Assembly: GCA_964525965.1 (NCBI GenBank)
Contig: CAZGKA010000125.1
Coordinates: 1 to 7,507 of the forward strand
DNA: 7,507 nt
Direction of reading: 5' to 3'
DNA from: Methanodesulfokora sp964525965
GTDB taxonomy: Archaea; Korarchaeota; Korarchaeia; Korarchaeales; Korarchaeaceae
Part shown: in pieces, positions 5,436 to 7,507 of the stretch
How positions within the stretch are numbered: the stretch's first letter is position 1
How the letters are laid out: each line of letters starts with the position of its first letter
Program-made: the position numbers and the translations under genes
The notes under the pieces: generated by a model
The model's input: only the letters and a program-made list of their open reading frames with translations
Told to the model about the DNA's origin: nothing
Database searches by the model: none

Positions 5436-5835
5436 ATGCCTGATAGAAAAGATCTCCCAGAAGATAGACAGACTGGAGAGGGTTCTCACCTCCTCAGATG
5501 ATGAAGTGGTCGTTGGAGAGATCCTGGCAGCCTTTACTCTTCCTCCCGTGAGGTTAGCTAAAGCTATTACAGGAGCGCTCAGGTTCATCAGAGGCCGAGA
5601 GCTTGATGAGATCTCGAGGTGCATAGTGGAAGCTCTGTCGGTCAAGCAGCCTCAGTCCATATCGGAGCTCACGAGGAACGTCAGGAAGATCAGAGGGAGG
5701 GCCTCTAGGACAACAATATCCAAGAAGGTAGCTGAGCTCGAGAGGAAGGGCATAGTCCGCATATCGAGAAGAGGGCATAAGCTGGAGGTGGAGCTCTCTG
5801 CTGAGAAAGCTGAAGTTAATTCTTCAGATAACTAA
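5392..5835 (+). CDS. Coiled-coil winged-helix DNA-binding protein (putative transcription regulator)
   Basis: The 147-aa product starts with a predicted coiled coil (residues 6-33, LEERLERIECLIEKISQKID and following), suited to dimer formation. A central helical region (40-82) with LPPVRLAKAITGALRFIRGR follows. A C-terminal winged helix-turn-helix covers about 72-137: ISELTRNVRKIRG is helix 2, ASRTTISKKVAELERKG the recognition helix, and IVRISRRGHKLEVEL the beta wing. The Arg/Lys-rich recognition helix supports DNA binding. The closest general type is the MarR/ArsR-like wHTH common in archaea; no ligand site is visible. TTG 5392 is the only start-like codon upstream of the coiled coil and follows GGGAGAGG by about 6 bases. 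It may control its own operon, including the MFS gene downstream. Confidence 0.8.
   Translation: MRRKSPLEERLERIECLIEKISQKIDRLERVLTSSDDEVVVGEILAAFTLPPVRLAKAITGALRFIRGRELDEISRCIVEALSVKQPQSISELTRNVRKIRGRASRTTISKKVAELERKGIVRISRRGHKLEVELSAEKAEVNSSDN
5784..5790 (+). promoter_or_regulatory. Strong Shine-Dalgarno GGAGGTG pointing to a CTG start at 5798
   Basis: GGAGGTG is a near-perfect archaeal ribosome-binding sequence within the end of the wHTH gene. It lies 7 bases before an in-frame CTG at 5798 that opens the small membrane-protein frame, and 79 bases before that frame's first ATG at 5870, which has no ribosome-binding site. Confidence 0.45.
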
Positions 5836-5869
5836 GTACCTGCTCAAGATAGCGGTTTCTCTCTCGCTG

Positions 5870-6076
5870 ATGGCTCTCAACCTCTTATGGATGGAGGTGA
5901 AGATCCTCTGGTGGAGGAGAAAATTGAGGAAGGTGCTCAGCTCGGCAGGTCTCTCCAGCGATGCTGTGGCGAGGATAGACAGGATTTATTCCGAAAGAAC
6001 AAGGGATCTCCTCTCCCCGAGGAAGATTTTAAGTGGGTTGTTGTCTAGGAGCAGGGGCTCCGGACATCGCTCCTAG
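5870..6076 (+). CDS. Small membrane-anchored protein sharing a motif with the 5052 product
   Basis: From ATG 5870 the product is 68 aa, but coding-like sequence continues upstream in frame. From CTG 5798 it would be 92 aa, beginning with basic LLRKLKLILQITKYLL, then a complete hydrophobic helix (KIAVSLSLMALNLLWMEVKI), then a basic WWRRKLRK stop-transfer. The ATG version cuts that helix short, so the longer form is favoured. The soluble part (AGLSSDAVARIDRIYSER, then LSGLLSRSR) matches residues 69-99 of the protein encoded at 5052 in spacing and residue type. It would place that motif on the inner face of the membrane. No known family is recognised. Its 3' end overlaps the MFS gene by 44 bases, linking it to the transporter. 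Confidence 0.6.
   Translation: MALNLLWMEVKILWWRRKLRKVLSSAGLSSDAVARIDRIYSERTRDLLSPRKILSGLLSRSRGSGHRS
6027..6033 (+). promoter_or_regulatory. Weak TATA-like TTTTAAG near the MFS start
   Basis: TTTTAAG would start transcription near 6056, which is downstream of GTG 6033 and close to the region where the natural MFS N-terminus appears. It fits only if the real start codon is later than GTG 6033; no ordinary start lies just there, so support is weak. Confidence 0.2.
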
Positions 6077-7226
6077 GAAGACCATTATACTGTCCTGTGT
6101 GACCTCTCTGTTGGGAACGGCCGCCTTCAGGATCAGCGTACCGACCGTGGCCTACTACTCCCGGACGGTTCTGAAGGGTACTATGGTGGAGATAGGGCTT
6201 CTCACCGTATTTTTCTTCCTTGGCAGATCAATCTCGTCAGTTTTAGCCGGCAGATCCTGTGACAGGTTGTTAAGGGTGGGCCCCTTAGCAGCAGTCTGCT
6301 TCCTTCTCCACTCACTTGTCGTGCTCCTCTACTCCTTCGCTGCCTCCTGGCTGGAGGTGCTCACCTTGAGAGGGATACAAGGAGCGCTCAACGGGGTGGC
6401 TTGGACCTTAGTCCAGTACTCTCTCGGAGCCTCAGTTGGCAGGGAGATTAGGGGGAGAGCTTACTCCCTCTACTTCATATCCGGGACGATCGGCTTTCTG
6501 ATCGGCAATCTGGTATACGCCTCAATGGCCTGCCTCTCGGTGACGGAGATATTGCTCCCGTCCTCCATCCTGATGGCGGCAGCCGGGATGTCCTCTTACA
6601 GATTGGAGGGAGGACCAGTCAAATCCGTTAGCGAGAGAGCTAAGAGCTCCTCCGAGAGCTCTGATTTGGTGGTGGCTTTCCTCTCCTCCATGGTGTTCGC
6701 ATCCGCTGCCTACTCATCCCTTCTGTCCGGGGACCTCATGTACATCTACACCAACGAGTTTCTCGGGATGAGCAGATCGACCTCGGCCCTAGTGATAGGC
6801 CTGGCCAACGTCCTCGGGATGGTGGGCAGCCTGTCCCTCACCTGGGTCGCCGACTCCAGAGGAGATGTGCTGTCCCTCAAGCTCTCGCTTCTGTTGACTG
6901 CGGTCGGGTCAGCGATCTTCTCGATGAAATGGGCCTTGGCGGTGGCCGGGTACTTCCTGGTAGCTCTGGGGATGAAGAGCATGATGCCGCTGAGCCGAAG
7001 GATAGTCATGACCTACTCAAGAAAGAGGGGCTTGGCGCTCGGTGTAGTCAACGCCGTGGGAAACATCGGGACAGCATCGAGCTCTTTGGCGTTTGGAGCT
7101 CTCTTGGAGATGACCGGAGAGATAGGGGCTGACCTTCCATTTGTGGTGCCTGTGCTGGTGATCTCATCTGTGTTGTTGGCGGTGATGTTCCTGTCGCTCA
7201 TCTATCTGAGCAGGAGGATCCAGTAA
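6033..7226 (+). CDS. Major facilitator superfamily transporter (12 helices)
   Basis: The 397-aa product has about 12 membrane helices in two six-helix halves, joined by a hydrophilic loop (about 190-210, SVSERAKSSSESS). MFS motif A is clear after helix 2: LAGRSCDRLLRVG, with Asp77, Arg78 and Arg81. A degenerate copy, WVADSRGD (271-278), stands at the equivalent place in the second half. LRGIQG at 112-117 carries the helix-4 Arg113 of motif B, and the Gly-rich GTIGFLIGN at 151-159 resembles helix 5 of exporters. Overall it looks like a drug- or metabolite-efflux type carrier, but the substrate is unknown. GTG 6033 is the first possible start after the in-frame stop at 6030 and follows GAGGA by 9 bases. 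The natural-looking N-terminus begins nearer IAPRKTIILS (residue 12). The gene overlaps the small membrane-protein gene before it and, tail to tail, the leftward gene after it. Confidence 0.9.
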   Translation: MGCCLGAGAPDIAPRKTIILSCVTSLLGTAAFRISVPTVAYYSRTVLKGTMVEIGLLTVFFFLGRSISSVLAGRSCDRLLRVGPLAAVCFLLHSLVVLLYSFAASWLEVLTLRGIQGALNGVAWTLVQYSLGASVGREIRGRAYSLYFISGTIGFLIGNLVYASMACLSVTEILLPSSILMAAAGMSSYRLEGGPVKSVSERAKSSSESSDLVVAFLSSMVFASAAYSSLLSGDLMYIYTNEFLGMSRSTSALVIGLANVLGMVGSLSLTWVADSRGDVLSLKLSLLLTAVGSAIFSMKWALAVAGYFLVALGMKSMMPLSRRIVMTYSRKRGLALGVVNAVGNIGTASSSLAFGALLEMTGEIGADLPFVVPVLVISSVLLAVMFLSLIYLSRRIQ

Positions 7227-7507
7227 TTTCCTCCAGAAACTCTTTGATCATTTTCAGGGCGTTCTCCTGGCTCAACAAGGCTATCTCCTCGAGCCGGAGG
7301 CCTTTACCCTCCATCCACCTGATGAACCTATATCCCAGATAGTGACCCAGAAACTTCCATCCCATGACCTCGAACCAGGATCCGAAGAACCTGTTGACGG
7401 ATCTCTCGTCGATGGATCTGAGGAACTCTTCAGCTATGAGGGCCTCGTTCTCCTCGCACCAGCTGAACCATCCCTCGTACTCAACCTCCCATGGCCTCCC
7501 AACGAGG
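7198..7507 (-). CDS. C-terminal part of a leftward gene of unknown function (truncated by window edge)
   Basis: On the minus strand a frame is open from the window edge to a TGA at 7200-7198, giving the last 102 residues of a protein that begins outside the window. It reads as a genuine protein, with codon use like the neighbours and no hydrophobic membrane segment. It is rich in aromatics (five Trp) and acidic residues, with predicted helices, for example EENEALIAEEFLRSIDERSV, the aromatic FFGSWFEVMGWKFLGHYLG, and the C-terminal LSQENALKMIKEFLEEI. I do not recognise the family. The 3' end overlaps the convergent MFS gene by 29 bases, so the last residues (GSSCSDR) are encoded antisense to the MFS C-terminus. 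Confidence 0.75.
   Translation of the reverse strand, partial: LVGRPWEVEYEGWFSWCEENEALIAEEFLRSIDERSVNRFFGSWFEVMGWKFLGHYLGYRFIRWMEGKGLRLEEIALLSQENALKMIKEFLEEITGSSCSDR

Noticed and set aside
5392..6076. Equal 44-base overlaps at 5392-5435 and 6033-6076
   Set aside because: The sequences of the two overlaps are unrelated, so the equal length is taken as coincidence.

Overview
The window is gene-dense and reads as an archaeon, most likely a thermophile of the Thermoproteota/Korarchaeota side. This is inferred from three things: heavy AGG/AGA arginine and ATA isoleucine codon use, a MoaD plus E1-like pair, and TATA boxes lying about 27 bases upstream of start codons with no leader (leaderless transcription). 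No RNA gene, CRISPR array, insertion sequence or tRNA was seen.

Layout. Bases 1-260 are weakly resolved: a palindromic TATA box (46-53), a doubtful Ser-rich small ORF (79-258) and perhaps the first codons of a leftward gene leaving the window. Bases 270-2959 hold three tightly packed rightward membrane-protein genes: an MFS-like transporter with an extra C-terminal helix, a five-helix protein with an internal repeat, and a CPBP (CAAX/Abi) intramembrane protease. Bases 3071-4984 hold an Ntn-type isoaspartyl peptidase/asparaginase, a MoaD/ThiS sulfur carrier overlapping it by 4 bases, and the E1-like (MoeB/ThiF) adenylyltransferase that would activate that carrier. Bases 5052-7226 are a second operon-like run with overlapping ends: a charged helical protein, a coiled-coil winged-helix DNA-binding protein, a small membrane-anchored protein and a 12-helix MFS transporter. 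A leftward gene of unknown function enters from the right edge and overlaps the end of that transporter tail to tail.

How the genes may work together. The carrier/E1 pair is a clear functional unit (sulfur transfer for molybdopterin, thiamine or tRNA, or SAMP-type protein conjugation). The last run looks like a transporter with its own DNA-binding regulator and two small partner proteins that share a sequence motif. The first three genes may form a membrane module, but their substrate cannot be read from sequence.

The most useful observations are: promoters embedded in the 3' ends of upstream genes (at 1611 and 3967); two genes whose coding-like sequence and Shine-Dalgarno match point to non-standard start codons (ATA at 2282, CTG at 5798); the motif shared by the two small proteins at 5052 and about 5798; and the duplicated motif in the protein at 1643.
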